The notes beneath the pieces were generated by a model. It made no database searches and had not been told where the DNA came from. It saw nothing but the letters and a program-made list of their open reading frames with translations. A program made the position numbers and the translations under genes. Shown one piece after another: positions 44,469 through 54,172 of a stretch of 64,000 nt of DNA. The stretch covers positions 93,963 through 157,962 of the forward strand of contig CALBNV010000066.1 in NCBI GenBank assembly GCA_937896895.1. Direction: 5' to 3'. Each line of letters starts with the position of its first letter. The first letter of the stretch is position 1. The DNA comes from an uncultured Bacteroidales bacterium (GTDB lineage: Bacteria; Bacteroidota; Bacteroidia; Bacteroidales; F082).

Positions 44469-45527
44469 TCACAGCTGTCTGCTTATCGACTCCTTGTGGA
44501 TCGCCTCGAAGATGTCCTTCACCGCCTCCGCGCTCAGTCCGAGCCGCACACCTTTATTGATATGGTCGTCAAGCACCTGTTTCCACCTGTCCATCTGGAG
44601 CACCGTCACGCCGTGTTCTTTCTTGTACGCTCCGATTTTCTCCGAGACCTCCATCCTTTTTGAGATGAGATTCAATATTTCATCATCTAATCTGTCGATT
44701 TCCTTTCTGAAGACATTCAGTTTCCATTCGTCAGAATCGGTGTTTTTCAATCTCACAACGAATTGACTCACAAGGGCATTCAGGTCATCCGGGGTGACTT
44801 GCTGCCGTCCGTCAGTCAGAGCGGTGTCGGGGTTGCAATGCGACTCGATCATGAAGCCGTTTGTGGCGAGGTCGAGGGCTTTCTGCGCGGTGTCATGCAG
44901 CAGTTCGCGGCAGCCGCAGATGTGGCTTATGTCGGTGAGTATCGGGATGTCTGGGCGCAGGCGGTTCAGTTCTATCGGTATTTCCCAGAGCGGCGCGTTG
45001 CGGTAAGGTGTCTCGTCGTAGGATGAGAACCCCCGGTGTATGGCGCCGAGATGACGCAGTCCCGCGCTCTCCAGTCGCTCGATGGCGCCGAGCCACAGCC
45101 TCACGTCGGGCGCGATGGGGTTCTTCACGAAGACGGGTATGTCGTTGCCTTTCAGAGAGGCGGCGAGCTCCTGCACGGAGAACGGGTTGACCACGGTGCG
45201 CGCCCCCACCCACAGGATGTCGATGCCGTGTTTCAGCGCGAGTTCGACATGTTCCGGCGTCGCCACCTCGGTCATCGTGAGGAAGCCGAACCGTTCTTTC
45301 GCCTCACGCATCCATTCCAAGCCGACCTCGCCGACACCTTCAAACACGTCGGGACGTGTGCGCGGCTTCCATATCCCGCCACGCAACACATTGACATTCT
45401 TTATCTTACTTAAGCCTTCCGCAGTCTCAAGCAGCTGCCGCTCCGACTCCACGCTGCACGGGCCGCTGACAACAAGCAGACGCTCCGGCTTCCTCAGCCA
45501 TGCCCTTATGTCGAAATTACCTGCCAT
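44469..45527 (-). CDS. Bifunctional DAHP synthase / chorismate mutase
   Basis: The 352-residue protein joins the first and a branch-point step of aromatic amino acid synthesis. Residues 1-255 are a DAHP synthase: LLVVSGPCSVES, RGGIWKPRTRPDVFEG, GARTVVNPFSVQEL, KNPIAPDVRLWLGAIERL and IESHCNPDTALTDGRQQVTP. Residues 268-352 are an AroQ-type chorismate mutase helix bundle (FRKEIDRLDDEILNLISKRMEVSEKIGAYKKEHG in two parts). The order, synthase first and mutase last, is the Bacteroidota form. The mutase domain probably also acts as a feedback sensor; this is known for the family. No aro genes lie beside it. Confidence 0.96.
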   Translation of the reverse strand: MAGNFDIRAWLRKPERLLVVSGPCSVESERQLLETAEGLSKIKNVNVLRGGIWKPRTRPDVFEGVGEVGLEWMREAKERFGFLTMTEVATPEHVELALKHGIDILWVGARTVVNPFSVQELAASLKGNDIPVFVKNPIAPDVRLWLGAIERLESAGLRHLGAIHRGFSSYDETPYRNAPLWEIPIELNRLRPDIPILTDISHICGCRELLHDTAQKALDLATNGFMIESHCNPDTALTDGRQQVTPDDLNALVSQFVVRLKNTDSDEWKLNVFRKEIDRLDDEILNLISKRMEVSEKIGAYKKEHGVTVLQMDRWKQVLDDHINKGVRLGLSAEAVKDIFEAIHKESISRQL

Positions 45528-45581
45528 TTAAATTTTTTGCAAATATAAAAATTAAAACATCAGCATTCCGTGAAAATTTGT

Positions 45582-45589
45582 TATTTTTG
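45582..45589 (+). promoter_or_regulatory. Bacteroidota -7 box for asnS
   Basis: TATTTTTG, 28 nt before the GTG start at 45618. It lies downstream of a possible ATG at 45570, which argues for the GTG. Confidence 0.55.
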
Positions 45590-45617
45590 CCATTTGAAAT
45601 TTAAAAATGAAAAAATC

Positions 45618-47057
45618 GTGAAACGTACAGAGATTAAAGCCGCTCTCGCAATGCAAGAGCTTGATAATGAGATAAATGTAAAAGGCTGGGTGCGTAACAA
45701 ACGTGGCAGCAAGAACGTGGCGTTCATCGCCTTGAACGACGGCTCGACCATCAACAACCTTCAGTTGGTCATCGACTTGGAGAAGATCCCGGAGGAAAAC
45801 CTCGCGCTGATGCACGCCGGCGCGTCGGTGTCGGCCAACGGGAGACTCGTCCGTTCGGCGGGCAACGGCCAGAGCGTCGAACTCGCGGTCAGCAGCATCG
45901 AACTTCTCGGAGCCGCCAACCCTGATGAATACCCGATTCAGCCGAAGAAACACTCGCTCGAATTCCTGCGCGACATCTCTCACCTGCGTTTCCGCACCAA
46001 CACCTTCGGCGCGGTGTTCCGCATCCGTCACGCCATGGTGTTCGCAATACATAACTTCTTCAACAGCAAAGGGTTCTATAACATCCACACCCCGCTCATC
46101 ACCGCCTCCGACTGCGAAGGCGCGGGCGAGATGTTCCAGGTCACGACACTCGACATGAACAACCTCCCGAAAAACGAAGAAGGCAAGATTGACTACACAC
46201 AGGATTTCTTCGGCAAACAGTCGAACCTGACCGTCAGCGGACAGCTCGAAGGCGAACTCGCAGCGACAGCACTCTCGAAGATCTACACCTTCGGCCCGAC
46301 GTTCCGCGCCGAGAACTCAAACACAACACGCCACCTCGCCGAGTTCTGGATGATCGAACCCGAAATGGCTTTCTACGACATCACCGACAACATGGACCTC
46401 GCGGAGGAGATGCTCAAGTACTTGATTCAGTACGCGTTGGACAACTGTATGGACGACCTCCAGTTCCTCAGCAAACGCCTTCAGGAAGAAGAGAAGAACA
46501 AGAAAGAAGAGGAGAAGTCGATGGAACTCATCGAGAAGCTGCATTTCGTGCTCGAACACGACTTCGTGCGTCTGACCTACACCGAAGCCATTGACATTCT
46601 GAGGAATTGCAACTACAATAAGAAAGGAAAGTTCCAGTATCCTGTCACAGGCTGGGGCCTCGACCTTCAGTCGGAGCACGAGCGTTATCTCGTCGAGAAA
46701 CACTTCAAGAAGCCTGTCATACTCACGGACTACCCGATGGAGATCAAGGCGTTTTACATGAAACAGAACGAGGACGGCAAGACGGTCCGCGCCATGGACG
46801 TGCTGTTCCCCGGCATCGGCGAGATCATCGGCGGCTCGGAGCGTGAGACCGACATGAGCAAGCTGCTCAAGCGCATGGACGAGGTCGGCATCCCGAAAGA
46901 GTCGATGGAGTGGTACCTCGACTCACGCCGTTTCGGCTCGGTGCCTCACTCGGGCTACGGCCTCGGCTTCGAACGACTCCTGCTCTTCGTCACCGGCATG
47001 ACCAACATCCGCGACGTCATCCCGTTCCCGAGGACACCTAAAAACTGTTTGTATTAG
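45618..47057 (+). CDS. asnS: Asparaginyl-tRNA synthetase
   Basis: The start is set at GTG 45618 ([13 protein letters not shown]). An in-frame ATG at 45570 lies upstream of the promoter box and adds a tail ([15 protein letters not shown]) foreign to the family. The resulting 479-residue class II enzyme attaches asparagine to its tRNA. The anticodon-binding OB fold has [23 protein letters not shown]. Motif 2 is [21 protein letters not shown], and motif 3 is [16 protein letters not shown] near the end. [11 protein letters not shown] is also typical. The gene has its own promoter box and is followed by a REP-like palindrome. Confidence 0.97.
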   Translation: MKRTEIKAALAMQELDNEINVKGWVRNKRGSKNVAFIALNDGSTINNLQLVIDLEKIPEENLALMHAGASVSANGRLVRSAGNGQSVELAVSSIELLGAANPDEYPIQPKKHSLEFLRDISHLRFRTNTFGAVFRIRHAMVFAIHNFFNSKGFYNIHTPLITASDCEGAGEMFQVTTLDMNNLPKNEEGKIDYTQDFFGKQSNLTVSGQLEGELAATALSKIYTFGPTFRAENSNTTRHLAEFWMIEPEMAFYDITDNMDLAEEMLKYLIQYALDNCMDDLQFLSKRLQEEEKNKKEEEKSMELIEKLHFVLEHDFVRLTYTEAIDILRNCNYNKKGKFQYPVTGWGLDLQSEHERYLVEKHFKKPVILTDYPMEIKAFYMKQNEDGKTVRAMDVLFPGIGEIIGGSERETDMSKLLKRMDEVGIPKESMEWYLDSRRFGSVPHSGYGLGFERLLLFVTGMTNIRDVIPFPRTPKNCLY

Positions 47058-47063
47058 AAACGT

Positions 47064-47087
47064 AGAGACGCACCGCAGTGCGTCTCT
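47064..47087. repeat. REP-like palindrome between asnS and rpoN
   Basis: Arms AGAGACGCAC and GTGCGTCTCT surround CGCA. A second copy of the right arm (GCACGTCTCT) lies just downstream. It belongs to the same family as the palindromes around the RAYT gene. Confidence 0.7.
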
Positions 47088-47122
47088 GTTATTAAAAGCA
47101 CGTCTCTGTTATTTAAGAAGAT

Positions 47123-48580
47123 ATGAGTAAACAGGCGCTTATCCAGAAGCAGACGCAGACCCTCAACCTGACGCCGCAGCAGATCCAGCTGATGAAGCTG
47201 ATAGAGGTGCCGACAATGGAACTCGCGGCAAGCATCAAGGAGGAGATGGAGTCGAACCCTGCACTCGAAGCTGATGACGATGACGACGAGAACCTCAACG
47301 ACGGCGATAATACAGAGGATTTCGACGAGGAACGCCGCGATGAGGAGCAGGACGATATGTTCTCTGAGATAAGTGAGTTCTTCAATGATGACGACGAGGA
47401 CGAGGCGGCATATAAGTATTCCGCCAACAACACAAGCCCCGACGATGAGCGTTATGAGACACCTGTCGTGAGCGAGACGAGCTTCACCGACACACTTCTC
47501 GAACAGATCTCTTTCCGCGACATCGACGAGAGGAAACGCAGGTTGTGCGAGTTTGTCATCGGCTATCTCGACGATTCAGGCTACCTGAAGTCGGACGCCG
47601 GATGGATCGCCAACGACCTTCTTCTGTATCAGAATATTGAAGTCACTGAAGCCGAACTGAACGAGGCCATCGACATCGTCAAAGACCTCGACCCGGCGGG
47701 CATCGGCGCATCGAGCCTTCAGGAGTGCCTCCTCATACAACTGCGACGCCTTCAGGAAGAAGACAGCGATGACTATAGTAATGCTATAAATATAATTGAG
47801 AATTATTTCAACGAGCTGAGCCTCAAGCATTACGACAAGATCACGTCGCGTTCGGGCATGAGCGGTGATGAACTGAAAGATGCCCTGAGACAGATCAGGA
47901 AACTGAACCCGAAACCAGGCGGAACAACCTCGTCTTCAACTCATAACACCAACCATGTCATTCCCGATTTCGTTGTCTATAACGACGGCGACAACCTCGA
48001 ACTTTCGCTGAACCGCCTCAATGAGCCAAGACTGCATATCAGCAAAGACTACTTGCAGATGCTAAAGGATTACGCCGGCAACAGAGAGGCTATGGCTTTC
48101 GTGAAGAACAAACTCGAGTCGGCGAAGACTTTCATCGAAGCGGTGAGACAACGCAAAGGCACTCTCGAAGTGGTCATAAGAGCCATCATGGACTACCAGC
48201 ACGATTATTTCATGACGGGTGATGAGAGTAAACTCAGACCGATGATTCTCAAAGATATAGCCGACATCGTTAAACTTGATGTCTCGACAATCTCGCGTGT
48301 GGCCAACAGCAAGTACGTCCAGACAGCCTACGGGACATTCCCGCTGAAGTTTTTCTTCAGCGAAGGCATCATGAACGACGAAGGCGAGGAGGTCTCGACA
48401 CGCGCCATAAAGCAAATCATAAAGGAATGTGTTGATAATGAAGACAAGACCAACCCCTTGACCGATGACGAGCTGACGGCGGTCATCAAGGAACGGGGCT
48501 TCACCATCGCGCGGCGCACTACCGCGAAATACCGCGAACAGATCGGCATTCAGGTTTCAAGACTGCGCAGGGAGATATGA
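47123..48580 (+). CDS. rpoN: RNA polymerase sigma-54 factor
   Basis: The 485-residue protein is the alternative sigma factor that needs activator ATPases. Region I (about 1-48) is Gln-rich: KQALIQKQTQTLNLTPQQIQL, split at the usual place. An acidic linker follows (DDDDENLNDGDNTEDFDEE, to about 110). The core-binding region has LLEQISFRDIDERKR, and the DNA-binding part has LKDIADIVKLDVSTISRVANSKYVQT, typical of sigma-54. The RpoN box near 465 (ARRTTAKYREQIG) contacts the -24 element. The start of the next gene overlaps its stop by 4 nt. Confidence 0.96.
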   Translation: MSKQALIQKQTQTLNLTPQQIQLMKLIEVPTMELAASIKEEMESNPALEADDDDDENLNDGDNTEDFDEERRDEEQDDMFSEISEFFNDDDEDEAAYKYSANNTSPDDERYETPVVSETSFTDTLLEQISFRDIDERKRRLCEFVIGYLDDSGYLKSDAGWIANDLLLYQNIEVTEAELNEAIDIVKDLDPAGIGASSLQECLLIQLRRLQEEDSDDYSNAINIIENYFNELSLKHYDKITSRSGMSGDELKDALRQIRKLNPKPGGTTSSSTHNTNHVIPDFVVYNDGDNLELSLNRLNEPRLHISKDYLQMLKDYAGNREAMAFVKNKLESAKTFIEAVRQRKGTLEVVIRAIMDYQHDYFMTGDESKLRPMILKDIADIVKLDVSTISRVANSKYVQTAYGTFPLKFFFSEGIMNDEGEEVSTRAIKQIIKECVDNEDKTNPLTDDELTAVIKERGFTIARRTTAKYREQIGIQVSRLRREI

Positions 48581-49179
48581 GAATGTCGAAGATAATATCA
48601 GCCGTGCTTCATCCGATATTCCTGCCCACATGGATGATGGTGGTGATGGTGCTTTCGGGCATCATCAGGTTCATGCCGGGGAATGACCTCACTTTCATCC
48701 TCTCCGCATTGGTCATGACATGCCTGTTTCCGGGTCTTGTCGTAGTGATGATGAAACGCTGGAAGATTGTCAGTTCGCTTGAACTCGATTCCCGTGACGA
48801 CCGTGTCGGCCCTATATTTCTGATTGTCATGGCGCTTTATGGTGCCACAAGGATGTTCCGCAACGTGCCGGTGCTGGCGATGTACGAGTTTTATCTGTCG
48901 GCCACCATCGTCGTCAGCGTGCTGGCGTTCGTCGTCACGTTTTTCTGGAAGATCAGCCTGCATGCTCTCGGATGGGGCGGTTTCGTTGGCAGTCTCTTTA
49001 TAATGACCACTATCTCGATGCACGCTTTCCTGCCGTATTTTCTGGTTAGCATCGTGCTGGCCGGCATCGCCGGTTCCGCGAGGCTCAAGGAAAAATCCCA
49101 CAGCAACGCCCAGCTTTATTCGGGCTATGCCGCAGGATTCCTCGTCGTTATGATTTTATATTTCGTCTGTCTTAACTGA
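48577..49179 (+). CDS. PAP2-like integral membrane protein
   Basis: The 200-residue product has about six membrane spans, the first at HPIFLPTWMMVVMVLSGI. The central charged stretch LELDSRDDRVGP and KISLHALGWGGFVGS recall the lipid-phosphatase (PAP2) fold: Lys/Arg then Arg-rich loop, then Ser/Gly-His. The catalytic residues are not fully convincing, so the enzyme call is tentative. Its start overlaps the rpoN stop by 4 nt (ATGA); a second in-frame ATG lies at 48583. Cotranscription with rpoN is likely. Confidence 0.6.
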   Translation: MRMSKIISAVLHPIFLPTWMMVVMVLSGIIRFMPGNDLTFILSALVMTCLFPGLVVVMMKRWKIVSSLELDSRDDRVGPIFLIVMALYGATRMFRNVPVLAMYEFYLSATIVVSVLAFVVTFFWKISLHALGWGGFVGSLFIMTTISMHAFLPYFLVSIVLAGIAGSARLKEKSHSNAQLYSGYAAGFLVVMILYFVCLN

Positions 49180-49183
49180 CGCG

Positions 49184-49858
49184 TCAGAATGCGCGGAGAC
49201 CGATACCTATCGAGAACGGGATGATTTCCGGCCCGTAGCCTTTCTTGAACGAGCTGTTGAATTGATACTGCGCGAAGATGTTTATCGCCTTGTATGCGAG
49301 TCTCAATGTCACTGTGTAAGAGTATTGCTCGATATTGCTTATCTTCCCGTATTTCACGGCCTGCGTGATGCCGTTGCCATCAAGGTTGCCTTTGATTTTC
49401 GATTTGGCATACATCATGATGCCGAACTTGAAGCCTGCGGAAATCTTGAACTTGTCGGCGATGCGGAAATTCAGCTCGATGGGAATATCGAAGTAGTTGA
49501 TGTTCAGCTTGCTATTTTTCAGGCCGCTTTTTTCCGTGAAGAATGTGGTGTCGGCGTAAGCTCCCGCGCCGGACAGATAAGAGTTCTTCAGCTGATAGTT
49601 GTGGAATGTCATGCCCAGTCCGAGCGACACGGTGTGCTTCGACTCGCCCATCTTGAGGTTATAGGTGAGGTAGAAGTCGCCGCCGGTGTTGATGGCACGC
49701 AGGTTGAAGTTCTCGTACTTGCCGCCGGTGTTGATGTCGGTGAAGATGTCACCGCCGAGGGTGACTTTGCCGTTGGTGCGTTCCGATATGAGCTGGGCAT
49801 TGGCCGCGAACGTCATCAGAAAAAACAATGCCGCTAAAAATGAAAAACGTTTTTTCAT
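49184..49858 (-). CDS. Outer-membrane beta-barrel protein
   Basis: The 224-residue product has a signal peptide (MKKRFSFLAALFFLMTFAANAQ) followed by amphipathic strands (GKVTLGGDIFTDINTGGKYENF, split; GGDFYLTYNLKMGESKHTVSLG, split) and a C-terminal strand ending in an aromatic (IGIGLRAF). It resembles the porin-like small barrels of the phylum, as does the protein at 33776-34399. It ends 4 bp from the convergent membrane gene and begins 17 bp after the gene at 49876-50328, so it is the last gene of a minus-strand cluster. Confidence 0.75.
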   Translation of the reverse strand: MKKRFSFLAALFFLMTFAANAQLISERTNGKVTLGGDIFTDINTGGKYENFNLRAINTGGDFYLTYNLKMGESKHTVSLGLGMTFHNYQLKNSYLSGAGAYADTTFFTEKSGLKNSKLNINYFDIPIELNFRIADKFKISAGFKFGIMMYAKSKIKGNLDGNGITQAVKYGKISNIEQYSYTVTLRLAYKAINIFAQYQFNSSFKKGYGPEIIPFSIGIGLRAF

Positions 49859-49875
49859 GTTAAGAATGTGTTCTG

Positions 49876-50328
49876 TTATTTAGATATTTTATTCAGATAT
49901 TTTTGTCTCTTGTCAAGCAGGATGTCAATCTCCTCCATCGACAGGTCTTTGTTTTTCAGTTCGTTGTCGATGGCGTCGATGAGTGCCTGATAGTTCTCGC
50001 CTGTATGCAGCGATTCAAAAGCTTTTTCCTTGACTTCCACTTCCGAAATTTTAGGCTCATCGTCGATGTCGGCATCATCTCCGAGTTGCTCGCGGAGGCG
50101 CTTTGTGAGCATCGCGATGAAATGCCTTGCCATGTCGTTGTTCGGGAGTCCGTACATCTCAACCGAGAACTGGTCTTTAATCTGCTCATACTGTGAGAGA
50201 TAAGTCTTGAGCTGTTCAAGCTGCGCCTTGTCGATGCCTGAGATGTCGTCGGGAGGATATTTCTCCATGACTTTCTTGAACAGCCTGAACAGTTCGTCTA
50301 TTTGTTTCTTTAAGTCGTCGTTTTCCAT
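49876..50328 (-). CDS. Hypothetical acidic helical protein
   Basis: I do not recognise this 150-residue protein. It lacks a signal or membrane span. It is acidic and helical throughout: residues 1-20 (DDLKKQIDELFRLFKKVMEKY), 35-55, 65-85 and 110-150 (SMEEIDILLDKRQKYLNKISK in part). Heptad spacing suggests coiled-coil contacts. It lies 18 nt after the universal stress protein gene and 17 nt before the barrel gene, so it is probably cotranscribed with them. Confidence 0.6.
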   Translation of the reverse strand: MENDDLKKQIDELFRLFKKVMEKYPPDDISGIDKAQLEQLKTYLSQYEQIKDQFSVEMYGLPNNDMARHFIAMLTKRLREQLGDDADIDDEPKISEVEVKEKAFESLHTGENYQALIDAIDNELKNKDLSMEEIDILLDKRQKYLNKISK

Positions 50329-50346
50329 GCCTTTGTCGCTGTTTTG

Positions 50347-51192
50347 TTATGACCTGTGGAAATAGAGGTCTTTCGCGTGGCAGATCAGCACAGGGTAAGG
50401 GGAGTTGTTAACAATCTGCTGGGCGAATGACCCCGCGAAGATGTTCACCGCTGTCTTCTCCTGCTCGTCCATGATGCTGATGAGGTTCGCGTTGTTCTTT
50501 TTAGCGTACTCAATAACGCCGTCGGCCTCGTTATTGTTGTGCACCTCGTCGATAATATATTTCACGCCGTTACTTTCGATGAACTTGACGACTTGGTTGA
50601 CATAGCCGTTGACGACCTGACGCGAGTTCTCATTGTCTGACGTGTGAACTCCGACAACGTGTATCGTGGCGTCGAAATACTTTGCCAGCGTGACGGTGAG
50701 TGGCATTTTCTGGCGTGTCTCGATGGTCGTGTCGATAGGCATGACGATGTTTTCTATGGTGTGGCTGATGTTTATTCCTTCACGGATGATGATTGTAGGG
50801 ATGTCGAGCAGCAGTGCCATCCTGAAGGCGTTGCTTCCTATGAACTTCTCTTGGAAGCCCGAGATGCCGTGCGAGCCGATGACGAGCAGCATGGGGTCGT
50901 ATTCCTTGCAGACGTTCATCATCTCTTCATAGACGCGGCCTTTCCTGATCAGATATTTCACCTTGCCTTCGCCGATGCACGGCTCGTATTGCGCCACAAG
51001 GTTGCTGAACCGTTGCTTCGCCCCGTACTCGATGAGCGCCTGGTCGTTCTTTATGATGTCGTTGGCGTTGGCGACGCGGTTCACCCAGACCATAATCAGT
51101 TCGCAGTCAGCCTTCTCCGCTATCTGCGCCGCGTGTCTCAAAGCGTTGAGTGAGCATTCCGAGAAGTCGATGCCTACTATAATGTTATTCAT
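50347..51192 (-). CDS. Universal stress protein with two UspA domains
   Basis: The 281-residue protein has two UspA-like domains in tandem. The first (1-145) starts NNIIVGIDFSECSLNALRHA and has the nucleotide loop VIGSHGISGFQEKFIGSNAF, matching Gly-x2-Gly-x9-Gly-Ser, so it may bind ATP. The second (about 150-281) begins IENIVMPIDTTIETRQK and ends with ISIMDEQEKTAVNIFAGSF, where the loop is degraded. Such proteins help survival under stress, but the target is unknown. It sits 5 nt downstream of the SPOR gene on the same strand. Confidence 0.92.
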   Translation of the reverse strand: MNNIIVGIDFSECSLNALRHAAQIAEKADCELIMVWVNRVANANDIIKNDQALIEYGAKQRFSNLVAQYEPCIGEGKVKYLIRKGRVYEEMMNVCKEYDPMLLVIGSHGISGFQEKFIGSNAFRMALLLDIPTIIIREGINISHTIENIVMPIDTTIETRQKMPLTVTLAKYFDATIHVVGVHTSDNENSRQVVNGYVNQVVKFIESNGVKYIIDEVHNNNEADGVIEYAKKNNANLISIMDEQEKTAVNIFAGSFAQQIVNNSPYPVLICHAKDLYFHRS

Positions 51193-51197
51193 GGTAT

Positions 51198-51755
51198 TTA
51201 ATATTTATATTCATCATAAAAAATGCTGTCCATGTTCCTGTATAAACTGTCGAGCATTATTGTGTCAAACATCAGTTCTTCGTCTTCGATAAATACTTTC
51301 TTCCTTGTCGTTCCGTCATCAATCAGCTCGTCGAAGGCGGCGATGTCGTCAAGCGGGTTGTACGGCAGGTTGATGCGGTCGGCGGTGACGAAGGAGTTGG
51401 CGTATTCTTTCTTTATCTGCTGATATTGGTTTTCCGCCTCTAACCGCGTGCGGAAGTCGCCGATGCGCAGACGGTAATACGGCTGTCCGAAGATTAGGTA
51501 AATGGGTGTATCGGGGTATTTCTGCGAAAACACCGCCTTGATACTGTCGGCGTGACGCACCGCATCGTTGCCGGTCTCCATGAAAATCTGCACGCGGAAC
51601 CCGTCGATGGTGCTGTCGTTGGCGCATATCTGCCGCTGTTTCATCACAAGACTGTCAATCCTCGGGTCCTGCTCGACTTTGAGAAATCCGCGTTGTGCCA
51701 TGCAACTCATTGATAACAAGTATAATAACGCAAATATGATAGCTTTGTTTTTCAA
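51198..51755 (-). CDS. SPOR-domain secreted protein
   Basis: The 185-residue product has a signal sequence ([21 protein letters not shown]; a lipoprotein reading is also possible, MSC). Residues about 50-125 form a SPOR domain ([20 protein letters not shown], then [18 protein letters not shown]). SPOR domains bind stripped glycan strands of peptidoglycan, usually at the septum. The acidic tail ([19 protein letters not shown]) is unassigned. It is the first gene of the minus-strand cluster that includes the stress protein and is divergent from ruvB, with about 80 bp between. Confidence 0.82.
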   Translation of the reverse strand: MKNKAIIFALLYLLSMSCMAQRGFLKVEQDPRIDSLVMKQRQICANDSTIDGFRVQIFMETGNDAVRHADSIKAVFSQKYPDTPIYLIFGQPYYRLRIGDFRTRLEAENQYQQIKKEYANSFVTADRINLPYNPLDDIAAFDELIDDGTTRKKVFIEDEELMFDTIMLDSLYRNMDSIFYDEYKY

Positions 51756-51811
51756 GATGCAAAAATTTCTGCTAAATTACTTAAAACTTTTCAATCTCAG
51801 GATATTTTTTG

Positions 51812-51819
51812 TACTTTTG
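51812..51819 (+). promoter_or_regulatory. Bacteroidota -7 box for ruvB
   Basis: TACTTTTG, 17 nt before the ruvB ATG. The -33 element is weak. Confidence 0.45.
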
Positions 51820-51836
51820 TAAATAATTTTTTTGAC

Positions 51837-52859
51837 ATGAATGAAAATCTTGACGCATACGGCTCTTCGATGAGCAAGATTGAGAAAGAAATTGAAAAAG
51901 CGTTACGTCCTGACGCTTTTTCCAGTTTTGCCGGACAGGAGCAAGTCGTCGCCAACCTACGTGTCTTCGTGCGTGCCGCCGCCCAGCGCGGCGAGTCGCT
52001 CGACCATGTGCTGCTCCACGGGCCTCCGGGCCTCGGTAAGACGACATTGTCACACATCATCGCCAACGAACTCGGCGTGAACATGAAGATGACATCGGGG
52101 CCGGTGCTCGACAAACCCGGAAACCTCGCCGGACTGCTCACCAGCCTCGAGAAGAACGACGTGCTCTTCATCGACGAGATACACCGCCTCAGCCCTGTCG
52201 TGGAGGAGTATCTCTACTCCGCGATGGAGGATTTCCGCATCGACATCATGATTGAGTCGGGACCGAATGCGAGAAGCGTGCAGATTGCGCTGAATCCTTT
52301 CACGCTGATAGGTGCCACGACGCGTTCGGGTCTGCTCACCGCACCTCTGCGCTCGCGTTTCGGCATCAACCTGCGACTTGAATACTACGACGCAAAGACA
52401 CTCTCCAACATCATAAAACGCTCGGCCTCAATACTCAAGGTGCCGATCGACGATGAGGCGGCCTTCGAGATAGCACGCCGCAGCCGCGGCACACCGCGTA
52501 TCGCCAACCTGCTGCTGCGCCGAGTGCGCGACTTCGCACAGATTCAAGGCGACGGGAAAATCACTATTGATATAGCTAAAGTCGGACTGAAAGCCCTCAA
52601 CGTTGACCAGCACGGTCTCGATGACATGGACAACCGCATACTGCTGACAATCATCGACAAGTTCAAGGGCGGGCCTGTCGGCGTGAACACCATAGCCACA
52701 GCGGTGGGAGAGGAGGCCGGCACCATCGAGGAGGTCTGCGAACCGTTCCTCATCCAGGAAGGATACCTCATGCGGACACCACGCGGTCGCGTCGTCACCG
52801 ACCTGGCGTACAAACATCTGGGGAGGTTCAAAGGCGGCGACCAGGGGACGCTTTTTTAG
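51837..52859 (+). CDS. ruvB: Holliday junction branch migration ATPase RuvB
   Basis: The 340-residue AAA+ motor drives branch migration of Holliday junctions with RuvA and RuvC during recombination repair. Walker A is [13 protein letters not shown] near residue 63, and Walker B is [12 protein letters not shown] near 115. [19 protein letters not shown] is the sensor 1 and arginine finger region. The winged-helix C-terminus ends [13 protein letters not shown], and [16 protein letters not shown] is typical. Length is normal. No ruvA or ruvC lies nearby, a common arrangement in this phylum. Tandem repeats follow the gene. Confidence 0.98.
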   Translation: MNENLDAYGSSMSKIEKEIEKALRPDAFSSFAGQEQVVANLRVFVRAAAQRGESLDHVLLHGPPGLGKTTLSHIIANELGVNMKMTSGPVLDKPGNLAGLLTSLEKNDVLFIDEIHRLSPVVEEYLYSAMEDFRIDIMIESGPNARSVQIALNPFTLIGATTRSGLLTAPLRSRFGINLRLEYYDAKTLSNIIKRSASILKVPIDDEAAFEIARRSRGTPRIANLLLRRVRDFAQIQGDGKITIDIAKVGLKALNVDQHGLDDMDNRILLTIIDKFKGGPVGVNTIATAVGEEAGTIEEVCEPFLIQEGYLMRTPRGRVVTDLAYKHLGRFKGGDQGTLF

Positions 52860-52901
52860 TTAAAAGTTTTTTAGTTGAAAGTTTTTTAGTTGAAAGTTAA
52901 A

Positions 52902-52999
52902 AGAGTGAAGTGTTGAGAGTGAAGTGTTGAGAGTGAAGTGTTGAGAGTGAAGTGTTGAGAGTGGAGTGTTGAGAGTGGAGTGTTGAGAGTGGAGTGTTG
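52902..52999. repeat. Seven 14-bp tandem repeats after ruvB
   Basis: The unit is AGAGTG(A/G)AGTGTTG. The first four copies have A and the last three have G at the variable base, so copies have been homogenised in two blocks. Confidence 0.95.
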
Positions 53000-53022
53000 T
53001 GAAAATCGACTCCACTCTCAAC
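52982..53022. terminator. Hairpin terminator between ruvB and the YitT gene
   Basis: A 14-bp stem pairs the end of the tandem repeats (52982-52995) with 53009-53022. It separates two convergent genes. There is no long T tract, so strength is uncertain. Confidence 0.55.
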
Positions 53023-53043
53023 TCTTATAACTTCACACTCAAA

Positions 53044-54057
53044 TCAAAGCTTGGCTCTTCCTTGTTTCGCGTGTTTCTTGTTGCTGGCCCACAGACCGTA
53101 AACCTCGCTCACATTGCCCGCCGTGATGAAGGCGTTGATGCCGTTCTCGTTGATGTGATTCATCAGGTCAGAGAACTCGTCTTTCGTCAGCAGCGCCTGA
53201 ATCTCAACCTTTTTCTGATTGCTGTAACCACCGGTCACATCGTACATCGTGACACCGCGGTGCAGCTCGTTGATGATGAAATCCTGGATGTGATGGTACT
53301 GAGGGCTGATGATGCAGACGCGTTTGCGGCGGTTCATTCCGGCGGTGAAATAGTCAACGACCAAACCGTTGATCCATGTGCCGATAAGGCCGATCACCAC
53401 GATGTTGAACGGGTTGATGGCGAAAGCCGTGAGGCAGATTATCGTCCCGGCGACAGTCACCGAAGCGCCGATGTCGAAATGCATGTATTTGTTCACAATC
53501 TTCGCCAGGATGTCGAGGCCGCCTGTCGAAGCATTGATTTTGAACAGCATGGCCTGCGCGAAGCTGAGGATGAGCACGAAGCATACGAGGTCGAACCACG
53601 GGTCGCCCATCAGCGAGCTGATGCCGTCCTGGAGAGCCGTCTGCGACCAGCCTCCGGTGGCGGCGTCGTAAAACGCACTCTTGTCATGATACAGCATCGT
53701 GATGACCTTCTGGTAAGGAAGGAACTTCTCAAGGATGCCGGTGAAAGGTCCGAGGATGAGAGCCGTGTAAACCGTCTTGATGCCGAACTCCTTGCCGATG
53801 AGGAAATAAGCCAGGACAAGCAGTATCGCGTTGATCACGAATATCATGACCGACACTTCGAGATGCACGCTGAACAACGTCTCCGACACCGTGGCAAGCA
53901 CGATGGAAAGACCTGAGATCGTTCCGATAATCAGTTTGCTCGGAACAAGAAAATAATGGACGCAAATGGCCGTGAGAATCATGCCGAACGTCATCAACAG
54001 AAATTCAACCCAGAATTTCTTCGTTTTCAGATAGTCTGTAACACTTTTAAAACTCAT
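53044..54057 (-). CDS. YitT-family membrane protein (DUF161 plus DUF2179)
   Basis: The 337-residue product has an N-terminal membrane domain of about six spans (FWVEFLLMTFGMILTAICVHYF, split; PSKLIIGTISGLSIVL; ASTGGLDILAKIVNKY) typical of the YitT family. The Gly-rich TGGLD loop is diagnostic. An insert of about 50 residues (YQKVITMLYHDKSAFYDA) lies between spans. The C-terminal DUF2179 domain (about 250-320: VTMYDVTGGYSNQKKVEIQAL) is cytoplasmic and PII-like. The transported substrate is not known. It is convergent with ruvB and divergent from the receptor gene at 54173. Confidence 0.88.
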   Translation of the reverse strand: MSFKSVTDYLKTKKFWVEFLLMTFGMILTAICVHYFLVPSKLIIGTISGLSIVLATVSETLFSVHLEVSVMIFVINAILLVLAYFLIGKEFGIKTVYTALILGPFTGILEKFLPYQKVITMLYHDKSAFYDAATGGWSQTALQDGISSLMGDPWFDLVCFVLILSFAQAMLFKINASTGGLDILAKIVNKYMHFDIGASVTVAGTIICLTAFAINPFNIVVIGLIGTWINGLVVDYFTAGMNRRKRVCIISPQYHHIQDFIINELHRGVTMYDVTGGYSNQKKVEIQALLTKDEFSDLMNHINENGINAFITAGNVSEVYGLWASNKKHAKQGRAKL

Positions 54058-54135
54058 ATTTTTTGATATTTTTCGTTGTCAAAAATTAAGTCGCAAAGAT
54101 AGTCTAATTTTTTCATCCGTTGATTGTTTTTTTAT

Positions 54136-54143
54136 TAAATTTG
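54136..54143 (+). promoter_or_regulatory. Bacteroidota -7 box for the receptor gene
   Basis: TAAATTTG, 29 nt before the ATG at 54173. Confidence 0.5.
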
Positions 54144-54172
54144 CAGACCGAAAACGAGACAGATTTTTTATC

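Noticed and set aside
45570..45617. ATG start 48 nt upstream for asnS
   Set aside because: It lies before the promoter box and adds residues foreign to the family; GTG 45618 fits.
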